NCBI RefSeq assembly: GCF_001311135.1
Contig: NZ_BBAG01000004.1
Coordinates: 40,473-104,472, forward strand
Length of the DNA stretch: 64,000 nucleotides
Direction: 5' to 3'
Source of the DNA: Secundilactobacillus paracollinoides DSM 15502 = JCM 11969
Lineage (GTDB): Bacteria > Bacillota > Bacilli > Lactobacillales > Lactobacillaceae
Below are positions 55,362 through 63,681 of this stretch, in pieces; positions within the stretch are counted from its first letter, which is position 1; every line of letters starts with the position of its first letter. A program made the position numbers and the translations under genes. The notes beneath the pieces are model-generated. The model had not been told where the DNA came from, searched no databases, and was given only the letters and a program-made list of their open reading frames with translations.

Positions 55362-56886
55362 ATGTCCGATTACCAAATAACGAACCTTGAGCAACAATAT
55401 GGCGCCCGCAAGTTATACGAGATTGCCCAGCTCACAATACCCGCCAACGCTAGAATTGGGTTAATAGGCACAACGGCGTCGGTAAAACGACTTTGTTGAA
55501 CCAATTAGCAACTAAGGGAACGATCCAGCCAGAAGCCGACGTTTTGCTGGTGCCGCAATTAAAACCAACTGCAGCATTAAGTGGTGGTGAGCAGGTCCGC
55601 CAGTACTTGAATGACGCGTTTTCAAAACGTCCTGATATCCTGTTGCTGGATGAACCCACTGCTAACTTAGATGTTTCGACAATTAAGTGGTTGGAAAAGC
55701 GCTTGAAGCGATTTCGTGGTGCATTAGTGATCATTTCGCATGACCGAGATTTTCTGGATGATCTGTGTACGACAGTTTGGGCGCTTAGCGAAGCTGTCGT
55801 GACAGTATATTCCGGTAATTATTCAGCGTATTTATCGCAACGAGAAGCGGAAAAAGGGCGTCAGCAGGCGCAATACGATCAGTATGTAACCGAAAAGAAA
55901 CGGTTAAAGAAGACCATTGAAAAACAAAAACAACGCGCAGAACACGCGACAGTGGTGCCGAAGAATAAACGCGGCACCTCAGAAATTCATGCAGCAAGCC
56001 GTACTTTGAAAAAATGAGTAAGAAATTACACCAGGTTGCGAAAGCGACTGGGTCACGGATGGCACAGTTAGAAGAGGTTAGGCGTCCAAAAACAGCTAAG
56101 CCCGTTCAAATGATGATCCCCAATGCGGTCAAAATGGCTGGCAACACACTATTAACAGTGACGGATCTCACTGTTACCCAAGGTGGACATCAGCTGGTCC
56201 GCAACGTTTCTTTCAAAATCAAAGCCGGCGACCATGTCGCCATCACTGGCCCCAATAAGGCAGGCAAAACAAGCTTACTCACAACGCTGCTTCATCAAGA
56301 TGATGATACCGTAAAGTGGTCACCGTTAGCGAAACTTGGTTATTTCCAACAAAATCTGTCAAATTTGAATCTAGAAGGGTCGATTCTTGCCAATGTGACT
56401 TCGACGAGTATTCAAGATGACGAAACAAACCGACTCATCCTTGCTCGGTTGGGTTTTTCTGCGAGCGATTGGGATAAACCCGTCACCGTGTTAAGCGGTG
56501 GCGAACGTGTCAAAGTCTCACTGGCTAAGGTCATATTGAGTGATGTCAATGGATTGATTTTGGACGAACCTACAAACTTCCTAGATATCGAGGCCGTTAC
56601 AGCGTTGAGTGAAATGTTGCGGGAGTATAAGGGGACTGTTATCCTGGTCTCACACGACAGGTGGTTTGTCCGTCAAGTGACGGCGCGCCAGTATCACATT
56701 CGTAACCAGCAACTGGTGACTGAACAGTCGGATCAGCAAGCGAGAGCTACGACGTATGATGCGGAGAAATTGCAGCTTGAGTTGAAGCAGACTGAGTTGA
56801 TCAATCAGTTAGCTGTGGCACCGAATGATACGGCGTTGGAGGATGAATTTCAGGCCGTTTCTCGGCGGTTGCGGGAATTGTCTTGA
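55362..56886 (+). CDS. Antibiotic-resistance-type ABC-F ribosome protection protein (two frame breaks)
   Basis: Cytosolic twin-ATPase of about 509 residues without membrane domains; ARE-type ABC-F proteins free ribosomes from antibiotics. The N-terminal ATPase is short, with GHNGVGKTTLLNQL followed only ~30 residues later by LSGGEQVRQYLNDAF and LLLDEPTANLD, exactly as in Vga/VmlR-like proteins. Second ATPase: GPNKAGKTSLL, LSGGERVKVSLAKV, LILDEPTNFLD. Break 1: a C missing at ~55471 (GGCACAACG for GGCCACAACG). Break 2: a C missing at ~56000 (AGCCGTAC for AGCCCGTAC), restoring HAASPYFEKMSKKL. Likely spectrum lincosamide/streptogramin A/pleuromutilin, by family only. Preceded by an attenuator leader. 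Confidence 0.9.
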
Positions 56887-56890
56887 AATG

Positions 56891-56936
56891 AAAAAGCATC
56901 GGATTGTCGGGCGTTTTGGCAGTTCGATGTTTTTTG
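56891..56936 (+). terminator. Terminator of the ABC-F gene
   Basis: AAAAGCATCG pairs with CGATGTTTTTT across a ~25-nt loop (inner bases partly pair). Confidence 0.65.
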
Positions 56937-56992
56937 TTTTGGGCCGTTTTATTGATTAAAGAATCGGTCCACATAGACGCATTGCTAAATTG

Positions 56993-57124
56993 GCGTCGAA
57001 ACGTGCTCCGAAAGGCAGAGGCTCCTGCCTAAGCCAACTCTGCCACAAATCCAAGTTCGGGATTTCTGTCAGAGTTAACTTAGGTTCCGCCCTCTAAACG
57101 CCTTTTTCCGCACTCCACCTTCTA
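56993..57124 (-). repeat. R1 structured hairpin repeat, minus orientation
   Basis: Second of a back-to-back pair. Outer stem GAAAAAGGC / GCCTTTC and AGAGGGC / GCCTCT; inner stem CCTAAGTTAACTCTGACA / TGGCAGAGTTGGCTTAGG; top AAATCC / GGATTT; right end GGAGCACGTTTCGA. Confidence 0.85.
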
Positions 57125-57258
57125 GGCAGCGGAGCCGAAACGTGCTCCACAAGCCAAGAGGTTGCATGTAAGCGACTTCCGTCACCAAATCCAAGCCCGG
57201 GATTTGATGACGAAAGTCACTTACACTCCACCTCTTAACCGGCTTGTTCCACACTCTA
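57125..57258 (-). repeat. R1 structured hairpin repeat, minus orientation
   Basis: Starts at the TAG stop of ktrA (57258, TAGAGTGTGGAAC). Outer stem ACAAGCC / GGCTTGT and AAGAGG / CCTCTT around GGTT; inner stem GTAAGTGACTTTCGTCA / TGACGGAAGTCGCTTAC; top AAATCC / GGATTT; right end GGAGCACGTTTCGGCT. Confidence 0.88.
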
Positions 57259-57933
57259 CGGGTTTGCATCCCCATTAAACCTCTCCACATCCGCCGTATT
57301 ACCTACCACCGAAATTAGGTCGTTTAGATCAATGACGTCTGAAGCAACTGGGGAGGTGTTGACCTTGCCGTCCGTTACGATGGCAATGACGTTGACGTGG
57401 TACTTATTTCTCAGCGCTAATTCAGCGAGGGTCTTGCCCACGAAGTCTGGGTTATCGACCTTGACCTCTGCTAAGGTCACTTTTTCATTTAAAATTAAAT
57501 AGTTGACGATGTTTGGTTGGAGTTTATGAAAAACGATCCGCCGAGCCATGTCACGCTCCGGTTGGACGATCTGGTCTGCTCCGATTTTCTCCAATACGCG
57601 AGCGTGGCTGTCGTTTTCAGCTTTACAAATGACATCTTTAGCACCTAATTCCTTCGAGAGCAGCGTTGCCATAATACTAGCTTGAATGTTAGAGCCAATT
57701 GCCACAAAAACGTGGTCGAAGCTTCCAATTGATAGATCCTTCAAGGCATCCTCGTCCTGGCAATCAGCAATCACTGCGCGGGTGACGATGTTTGTAAATT
57801 CATTAACTGCGTCCTCGTCAATATCGATGGCCATGACCTCTTGGTTCGCCTCAACGAGCGACTGGCAAATTGACCCGCCAAACTGACCGAGACCAATTAC
57901 CGCATAGTTTTCACGTTTAGTTGTTTTAACCAA
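57256..57933 (-). CDS. ktrA: KtrA potassium-uptake gating subunit (RCK protein)
   Basis: A 225-residue cytosolic RCK protein that binds nucleotide and gates KtrB. The N-terminal Rossmann part has NYAVIGLGQFGGSICQSL and DIDEDAVN; the C-terminal RCK_C domain spans residues ~140-215 (VTLAEVKVDNPDFVGKTLAEL). Overlaps ktrB by 8 nt on the same strand, so the two are coupled. Its TAG stop is the first three bases of an R1 repeat. Intact. Confidence 0.95.
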   Translation of the reverse strand: MVKTTKRENYAVIGLGQFGGSICQSLVEANQEVMAIDIDEDAVNEFTNIVTRAVIADCQDEDALKDLSIGSFDHVFVAIGSNIQASIMATLLSKELGAKDVICKAENDSHARVLEKIGADQIVQPERDMARRIVFHKLQPNIVNYLILNEKVTLAEVKVDNPDFVGKTLAELALRNKYHVNVIAIVTDGKVNTSPVASDVIDLNDLISVVGNTADVERFNGDANP

Positions 57934-59263
57934 TTAAGACACTCTCCTCTGGGTAACGATAGTTTTTTTGTTGCCGATCAGCGTTTAGAATTGAGAACAT
58001 GACCGTGTAAATGCCCACCCGGCCAATGAACATGAGCGCCATAATGATCAGTTTACCCAGAACGGTTAAATGTGGCGTCAGTCCAAGTGAAATGCCGGTT
58101 GTACCAAATGCTGCTAAGACCTCAAAGGTAACTGATTCGAGCCCGTTTGTTTTAGGAATCGGTTGCGTCGCACAGAGAATCAGGGTGGCGCCAGCGAGGA
58201 TAATCAGGGCGACAAAGATCAGCGTTAGCGCACGGAACATATTTTCCTGCGTAAATCGCCGGTGGCCAAAGGTCGCGTCACGTCGGCCACGCAGTGTTGC
58301 AATGCTTTGAATCGTCAGCAGGCCAATCGTGGTCGTTTTGACCCCGCCAGCCGTTGATCCGGGTGTTCCACCGACAAACATCAGGAACATGGTAAATGCA
58401 ATGCCAGCAATTGATAGTTTCGTGTAAGGCAATGTGACGAGCCTGGCGGTTTTAGGCGTGATCGCCATAAAGACGGTATTCATAAATCGATTGCCAGCCG
58501 ACAAAGGTTTGAGTTGCGCGAGGTTATTTTCCGTTAATAAGTAAACGATCAACGACAGTACCATCAAAACGGCGCCGGTACCTAACGCTAATTTCGTATG
58601 GAGTGAGAGATGGTGTCGTTTATGAAATAACAACAGGTCCTGCCATACAAGGAACCCAAATGACCCAGCGATGATCAATAGCTCATGACGCCAAGAACGT
58701 ATGGATCGTTCGTGAAGGATTCAAGCTATTACCGAATAAATCGAAGCCGGCGTTGCAAAAGGCGGATACGGCGTGAAACAGGCTGAACCATAATCCCTTT
58801 GTCAGACCGAACCGCGGATAAAAATCAATGAAAAGTAATCCGCTGCCGACTAATTGGATGATGAAGGATAGTAAGATAATGAGTTTAATGACGCTTAATT
58901 GTGATAAGTTATCGAGATTGAGGGATTCTTGCGCCAGCAATTGGGTTGAGAGCCGCATTCGCCGTCTGATGAATAGGAACAGCATGACGGTAAACGTCAT
59001 AAACCGAGCCCGCCAATCTCCATGATAAATAGGATCACGACCTGACCAAAAAGTGACCAATGCAGCGCCGTGTTGACCAATGTGAGCCCGGTCACACAGG
59101 TTGCGCTGGTAGCGGTAAAGAAGGCTGTTAGAAAAGAAGTCGCGTGGTCGCTGTTCGTTGCCACGGGCAGTCTGAGAAGCACTGTGCCGATTAAAATGAT
59201 GATGATAAACCCCAGCGTCAGCATCTTAGGTAACGAGAGGTGAAAATTCCGAATTTTGATCAC
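57926..59263 (-). CDS. ktrB: KtrB potassium channel-like transporter subunit (three frame breaks)
   Basis: Membrane subunit of the Ktr sodium-dependent potassium uptake system, about 446 residues with the four M1-P-M2 repeats of the Trk/Ktr superfamily. Selectivity-loop motifs: TSATCVTGLTLVN, SAFCNAGFDLFGN, GGTPGSTAGGVKTTT and FGTTGISLGL. Three one-base losses, each shortening a T run on the coding strand, split it: ~59001 (GGTTTATG for GGTTTTATG), ~58716 (CCTTCACG for CCTTTCACG) and ~58676 (TATTGATC for TATTTGATC). Start GTG 59263 (VIKIRNFHLSLP) after GCGAGG. Runs into ktrA. Confidence 0.92.
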
Positions 59264-59392
59264 GATAATGGCCTCGCTTTCTACAATTAAGTTCAGTATA
59301 TCGTAACCGTGAAAGCCCTTCAAACAATGTCCTAGAAATGTGTTGGCCAGTGGTATAATGAACTGAGATTAAAGTTGGAGGTTGAAATTACG

Positions 59393-60631
59393 ATGCTCAT
59401 TCAACAAGTGTCAATTGAAAACGAAACAACGTTGAAGGATGTTCGCATTGAAAACGGCAAGTTTGCCGCTATTGCTGAACATCTAACGCCAGGGGATAAC
59501 GAACAAGTGATTGATGGTAAGGGAAAGTTACTATTACCACCATTTGTCGACCCGCACGTTCATTTGGACTCCACATTAACTGCGGGTGATCCAGAATGGA
59601 ATCAAAGCGGGACGTTGTTTGACGGTATTCGCATCTGGTCAGCACGGAAGCAAAAATTATCCATTCAGGATGTGAAGGAACGGGCAACCGCGACTTTGAA
59701 AAAGCAGGCCAGTCATGGGACACAATTTGTCCGGTCTCACGTCGACGTGACTGATCCAAACCTCACCGCTTTGCAGGCACTACTTGAAGTACGTGACGAA
59801 GTGAAAGATTTCATTGAGTTACAACTTGTGGCGTTTCCGCAAGAGGGTATTCTTTCCTTCCCAAACGGTAAAGAATTAATGACCAAGGCCGCTGAAATGG
59901 GAGTTGACGCCATTGGTGGGATTCCCCATTTTGAGTTTAATCGCGAGTACAGTGTGCAATCCTTGCATTTTGTCAGCGACCTCGCTGAAAAATACAACCG
60001 GCTCATTGATGTGCACTGTGATGAAATTGATGACCCCGCTTCTCGTGGCCTTGAGACCATGGCCACGTTAGCTTATGAGACGGGCATGCATGACATGGTG
60101 ACTGCGAGTCATACCACTGCGTTGGGGTCATACAACGATGCCTATGCCTACAAACTGTTCCGTCTGTTGAAGATGTCACAGATCAACATGATTGCTAACC
60201 CGCTGGTCAATACCTTCCTAGGTGGCCGGTTTGACACGTATCCGAAGCGTCGCGGGATGACTCGGGTCAAGGAACTGGATGCTGATGGGATCAATATTGC
60301 GTTTGGTGAAGATGATATTAAGGATCCGTGGTACCCAATGGGTGATGGCAACATGCTGGATCCACTGCACCTTGGGTTGCATGTGGCCCAAACAATGGGT
60401 TACGACCAAATAATGAACGCTTACCACTACGTCACCTTGAACGGTGCAAAGGCAATGCATGTTCTGGACCATTACGGGATTGAAGAGGGTAAGGAAGCCA
60501 ACTGTATTTTGATGAACCGCGGGAACTTCTACGATGCGTTGAATGAACGGGCTGAGGTGTTTTATTCCATTCATCATGGGAAGATCATTGTACAAACAAA
60601 GCCTATTGAGGTAACGACACACTTTGAGTAG
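59393..60631 (+). CDS. codA: Cytosine deaminase
   Basis: A 412-residue amidohydrolase that deaminates cytosine to uracil for pyrimidine salvage. Metal ligands and active-site residues: DPHVHLDST (HxH), IDVHCDEIDD (His and catalytic Glu), SHTTALGSY and AFGEDDIKDPWYPMGDGNMLD with the Asp. ATG 59393 has TTGGAGGT 10 nt upstream, and TATAAT at 59354-59359 is the probable -10. No codB permease in the window. Its TAG stop at 60629 starts an R1 repeat. Intact. Confidence 0.95.
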   Translation: MLIQQVSIENETTLKDVRIENGKFAAIAEHLTPGDNEQVIDGKGKLLLPPFVDPHVHLDSTLTAGDPEWNQSGTLFDGIRIWSARKQKLSIQDVKERATATLKKQASHGTQFVRSHVDVTDPNLTALQALLEVRDEVKDFIELQLVAFPQEGILSFPNGKELMTKAAEMGVDAIGGIPHFEFNREYSVQSLHFVSDLAEKYNRLIDVHCDEIDDPASRGLETMATLAYETGMHDMVTASHTTALGSYNDAYAYKLFRLLKMSQINMIANPLVNTFLGGRFDTYPKRRGMTRVKELDADGINIAFGEDDIKDPWYPMGDGNMLDPLHLGLHVAQTMGYDQIMNAYHYVTLNGAKAMHVLDHYGIEEGKEANCILMNRGNFYDALNERAEVFYSIHHGKIIVQTKPIEVTTHFE

Positions 60632-60945
60632 AGCATGAAGGAAAACGGGTGAGGGCGGAGCCTAAGCGACTCTGGCAGAAATGCCCGAACTTGGCATTTT
60701 TGCCAGAGTCGCTTAGGCAGGAGCCCTCAGTTTTCCGAAACGCGTTTCGGCTAAAGGCCAGAGAACCACACAGAAAGGCCTGAACTTGGCCTTTCTGTCA
60801 GAGTTCGGGTTACATGCAGCTTTCTGTTTTCCGAAACGCGTTTCGGCCAGAGGACAGAGAACCACACAGAAATGCCCGAACTTGGCGTATCAGTCAGGAT
60901 TCTCTTAAATGCAGCTTTCTGTTTTCCGAAACGCGCACAAACACT
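60629..60945 (+). repeat. R1 hairpin repeat followed by tandem half-units
   Basis: Full copy first (60629-60756): outer stem GGAAAAC / GTTTTCC and GAGGGC / GCCCTC, inner stem CCTAAGCGACTCTGGCA / TGCCAGAGTCGCTTAGG, top AAATGCC / GGCATTT, right end GAAACGCGTTTCGGCTA. Two degenerate half-units follow, each with GCAGCTTTCTGTTTTCCGAA. Confidence 0.85.
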
Positions 60946-60957
60946 CCAATCAGAAAA

Positions 60958-61030
60958 AACTAAAAAAGAGACTGATGCAAACAAGCCAGTGGCAACCCCA
61001 CCAACTTGCTGCACAGTCTCTTTACTTTTG
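60958..61030. terminator. Terminator downstream of pnuC
   Basis: AAAGAGACTG pairs with CAGTCTCTTT; inner bases GCAAACAAG / CTTGCTGC also partly pair. A-run on the left gives TTTTTTAG for the leftward pnuC transcript. Confidence 0.7.
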
Positions 61031-61047
61031 TATGACGCATTTTTTAC

Positions 61048-61809
61048 CTAGGCGTGGTCCTGTCCCAGCTTTAAAGCTTGAGCATACTGTTCCTCCTGGC
61101 GAACAACCCGGGAGCGTTCATGTTTATTGAACCAAGGTGAAATCGTAAAGGCCAACGCATCATTGGCGAGATACACTGCACTGTTCACGAACATGGCAAG
61201 GGTTGCTGAACCCTGCTGGAAGGAGATGAACCACAGCACCATTTGCGCGAGTCCTGACGCCACCCACCAAATATATTGATTGTTGTAGCGCATGAAACAA
61301 ATGACACCAGCAGTCAAACTAATTGAGAAACTGATGGCGTCTATCCAGGGACGCGGATCGTTAGTGAAAGCGCCAATTAGGGTACCTGAGACACCGTAGA
61401 CCACAATGGTCGATAGAATGGCAACCACCCAGGTTCGGGGCGTAAACTTACGAATTTTAGCAGCCATGTTGACGTTCCAGTTAGCACTGATCAAGACTGG
61501 CACATCTAAGGTAATGACGTACGCTAATTGTTCGGCCATACTGAGATAATTTTTAGCAGCAAACCCAGTGATCATGAAACAAATGGCAGAAAGGATCCCC
61601 AAGAAGCCGTTGACTGATTTTGCGGCGTTAATGGCAAGGACGCACAGAACACCCAACGTGGTACCGATAAAGGTCAGCACAGTCAGACCAGTGATCGGTG
61701 AGTTGACGAGGGTCATCACTTGGCAGCCCAGGCTAAAGAAGAAGAGATAGTAATTCTGTTGTGGCCAACCCTTTAGCTGATGAGAAAGAAATTGAAAATA
61801 GTTGCGCAT
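61048..61809 (-). CDS. pnuC: PnuC-family nicotinamide riboside transporter
   Basis: A 253-residue membrane protein with seven hydrophobic helices, facilitating nicotinamide riboside (or a related vitamin precursor) uptake for NAD synthesis. Family features: VTFIGTTLGVLCVLAINAAK-like helix (TFIGTTLGVLCVLA), the NYLSMAEQLAYVITLDVPV segment and NQYIWWVASGLAQMVLW with the Trp pair. ATG 61809 (MRNYFQF) has GGAAGGTG 8 nt upstream; a longer frame lacks one. Single gene. The exact substrate within the Pnu family is inferred. Confidence 0.9.
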   Translation of the reverse strand: MRNYFQFLSHQLKGWPQQNYYLFFFSLGCQVMTLVNSPITGLTVLTFIGTTLGVLCVLAINAAKSVNGFLGILSAICFMITGFAAKNYLSMAEQLAYVITLDVPVLISANWNVNMAAKIRKFTPRTWVVAILSTIVVYGVSGTLIGAFTNDPRPWIDAISFSISLTAGVICFMRYNNQYIWWVASGLAQMVLWFISFQQGSATLAMFVNSAVYLANDALAFTISPWFNKHERSRVVRQEEQYAQALKLGQDHA

Positions 61810-62089
61810 TTTGGGACACCTTCCAATTATGAGAATAAATACTATATATGACAATTAAATGATAAAATTCAAAAGCAACCACAACATGTTGTAGGTGATA
61901 TTTCGCGACAAAATTCATTATATCATCGAATGTACGTTTGGAAAGTCTTTATTTTCAGAAAATAGTCAATTTAAATCGATTAATCTGAAAACAATTCTGA
62001 TGAGAACAGGGATAGCCGGCAATTTTACTATTTTTTGTCTGACAAAAGTCGACTCATTTTCTGAAATTTGTCACGTTATGGCACACACA
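61810..62089. other. Intergenic, no gene seen
   Basis: AT-rich gap between pnuC (leftward) and the next leftward gene's terminator. Probably carries the pnuC promoter. No NiaR-like or riboswitch motif was recognised. Confidence 0.3.
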
Positions 62090-62133
62090 AAAATCCCCAC
62101 TAAATTCAAGTTGAATTTAGTGGGGATTCTTGT
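62090..62133. terminator. Terminator of the 152-residue gene
   Basis: AATCCCCACTAAATTCAA pairs with TTGAATTTAGTGGGGATT, an almost perfect 18-bp stem. Confidence 0.88.
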
Positions 62134-62145
62134 AAAATAATAGCG

Positions 62146-62604
62146 TTAAGCTTTCTTAGCCGCGTTCTTTTTAGCAGCAGCCTTCTTAGCCAACATGGCT
62201 TCTTTCTTAGCGCGGTGAATTTCGCGCAGCTGGTCCTTAAATGCAACGATATCGTCGGCATTTTTATCCTGCCAGTCTTTGAATGAGACCGATGTGTCGG
62301 AGTCACCCGGTTTTAGACCGGTATCAAGCCAAAATAGTGCTTGGCTAAGACCTGAGAAATTATGCATCCATAATGTTTGACCGTTTTCAGAATCAAAGGC
62401 AACATAGGACTTGTAATGCTTCTTCAGGAACGTGTGCTTACGAATTTTAAAAGCTTCCCGTTTCCGAGTTAACCGATAATCAGGTAAAATGTATTGACCG
62501 GTCAATGTGAGTTCTGGAAAGATTTCATTTGCCTGATTGTGCTGTTCTTTCAGCATAGAACGGGCTTGGATGATGTTAATAAGGTGGGCGCGGATAGCAG
62601 ACAT
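62146..62604 (-). CDS. Hypothetical protein with Lys/Ala-rich tail
   Basis: A 152-residue basic protein with no recognised domain. The body (residues 1-125) is mixed helix/strand (ILPDYRLTRKREAFKIRKHTF); the tail (EAMLAKKAAAKKNAAKKA) is a Lys/Ala repeat like those of histone-H1-like and nucleic-acid-binding proteins. ATG 62604 has GGAGG 7 nt upstream. Single gene with a strong terminator, divergent from rnhA. A nucleic-acid or polyanion-binding role is only suggested by the tail. Confidence 0.7.
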   Translation of the reverse strand: MSAIRAHLINIIQARSMLKEQHNQANEIFPELTLTGQYILPDYRLTRKREAFKIRKHTFLKKHYKSYVAFDSENGQTLWMHNFSGLSQALFWLDTGLKPGDSDTSVSFKDWQDKNADDIVAFKDQLREIHRAKKEAMLAKKAAAKKNAAKKA

Positions 62605-62778
62605 CAAAGATCCTCCTTAGGGACGACAGCCGAAAATGATTAACGTAGTGGACCATTCGACTTTAATTTTCTTACTCTTAGTTTTAACTTTAGCATATTA
62701 TAAGGTAAATGAAAATTGATACGGCCTAGTTTATCAACATCTTAACTATAAATAGTCAAAATTAATGGAGCGATAGTC

Positions 62779-63681
62779 TTGAGCAAATATTATGCAATTA
62801 AAAACGGACGGCACCCTGGTATCTATACCACTTGGGATGACGCCAAAAAACAGGTCGATGGATTTTCCGGTGCGGTGTATAAAAGTTTTAAACAACGTAG
62901 CGACGCCGAAACATTCATGGCCGGGGTTGATCCGACAGCGGGTCATAGCAGATCAGGTAAACGACCAATTAAAACGCCAGTGCACGCGACTCCTGACCAG
63001 ATTGTCGGATATACGGATGGCGGTTCGCGAAACACCGGTAACGTCAATGGCGGTCATGTGAAGGCCACCGACAAAGCCGCCTGGGCTTACCGGCTGGAAC
63101 TGCCAGACGGCACAATTGTCGCCGATTCCGCTGGCGAATGGGGGGCCACGAATAATCGGATGGAGATCATGGCCCTGATCAAAGCGCTAACTAAGTTGCG
63201 GGATCTGGATAAAACGGATGCGGATATTCACATGGTATTAGATTCGCAATATGTTTTAAATGCCATTACAAAAAATTGGATCAGCGGCTGGAAACGACGC
63301 GGTTGGAAGCGGTCAGCCGGTGAGCTAGTCAACGCTGAATTGTGGCAAGAACTGGATGGACTTTTAAGCCAGTTTAGTCATTTATCCTATGCTTGGACGA
63401 AGGGGCATGCGACGAACGAAGGCAATATTTTTGTCGATGATCTGCTGAATAAGTCAATGGACGAAATGAAGACTGGCGAGTCACTGAAAGCTACCCATGA
63501 AACGGTCGTTAAGGGTGCCAAGCCAATTGCACCAGCGGTTCCGGTGCCACCGAAGCGGCCAGCAGTAAGTGATTCAAAACAGGCTAAAAAACCTGATAAA
63601 CCACTTTCTGAGGACGTTAAGAAGTCTGTTTCGGATATTGAGAGTTCTTTGGGGCAGTTGGATTTGTTTAAGGATCTATAG
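62779..63681 (+). CDS. rnhA: Ribonuclease HI with N-terminal hybrid-binding domain
   Basis: A 300-residue RNase H1 that cuts the RNA strand of RNA-DNA hybrids. N-terminal RHBD/viroplasmin-like domain (KYYAIKNGRHPGIYTTWDDAKKQV, in part YAIKNGRHPGIYTTW, and SGAVYKSFKQRSDAETFM). Catalytic domain residues 75-225: YTDGGSRNTGN, NNRMEIMALI, LDSQYVLNAI, and HATNEGNIFVDDL. A Pro/Lys-rich tail of ~70 residues ends in SLGQLDLFKDL, reminiscent of a partner-binding peptide. TTG start with GGAG 8 nt upstream. Its TAG stop at 63679 begins an R1 repeat. Confidence 0.93.
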   Translation: MSKYYAIKNGRHPGIYTTWDDAKKQVDGFSGAVYKSFKQRSDAETFMAGVDPTAGHSRSGKRPIKTPVHATPDQIVGYTDGGSRNTGNVNGGHVKATDKAAWAYRLELPDGTIVADSAGEWGATNNRMEIMALIKALTKLRDLDKTDADIHMVLDSQYVLNAITKNWISGWKRRGWKRSAGELVNAELWQELDGLLSQFSHLSYAWTKGHATNEGNIFVDDLLNKSMDEMKTGESLKATHETVVKGAKPIAPAVPVPPKRPAVSDSKQAKKPDKPLSEDVKKSVSDIESSLGQLDLFKDL

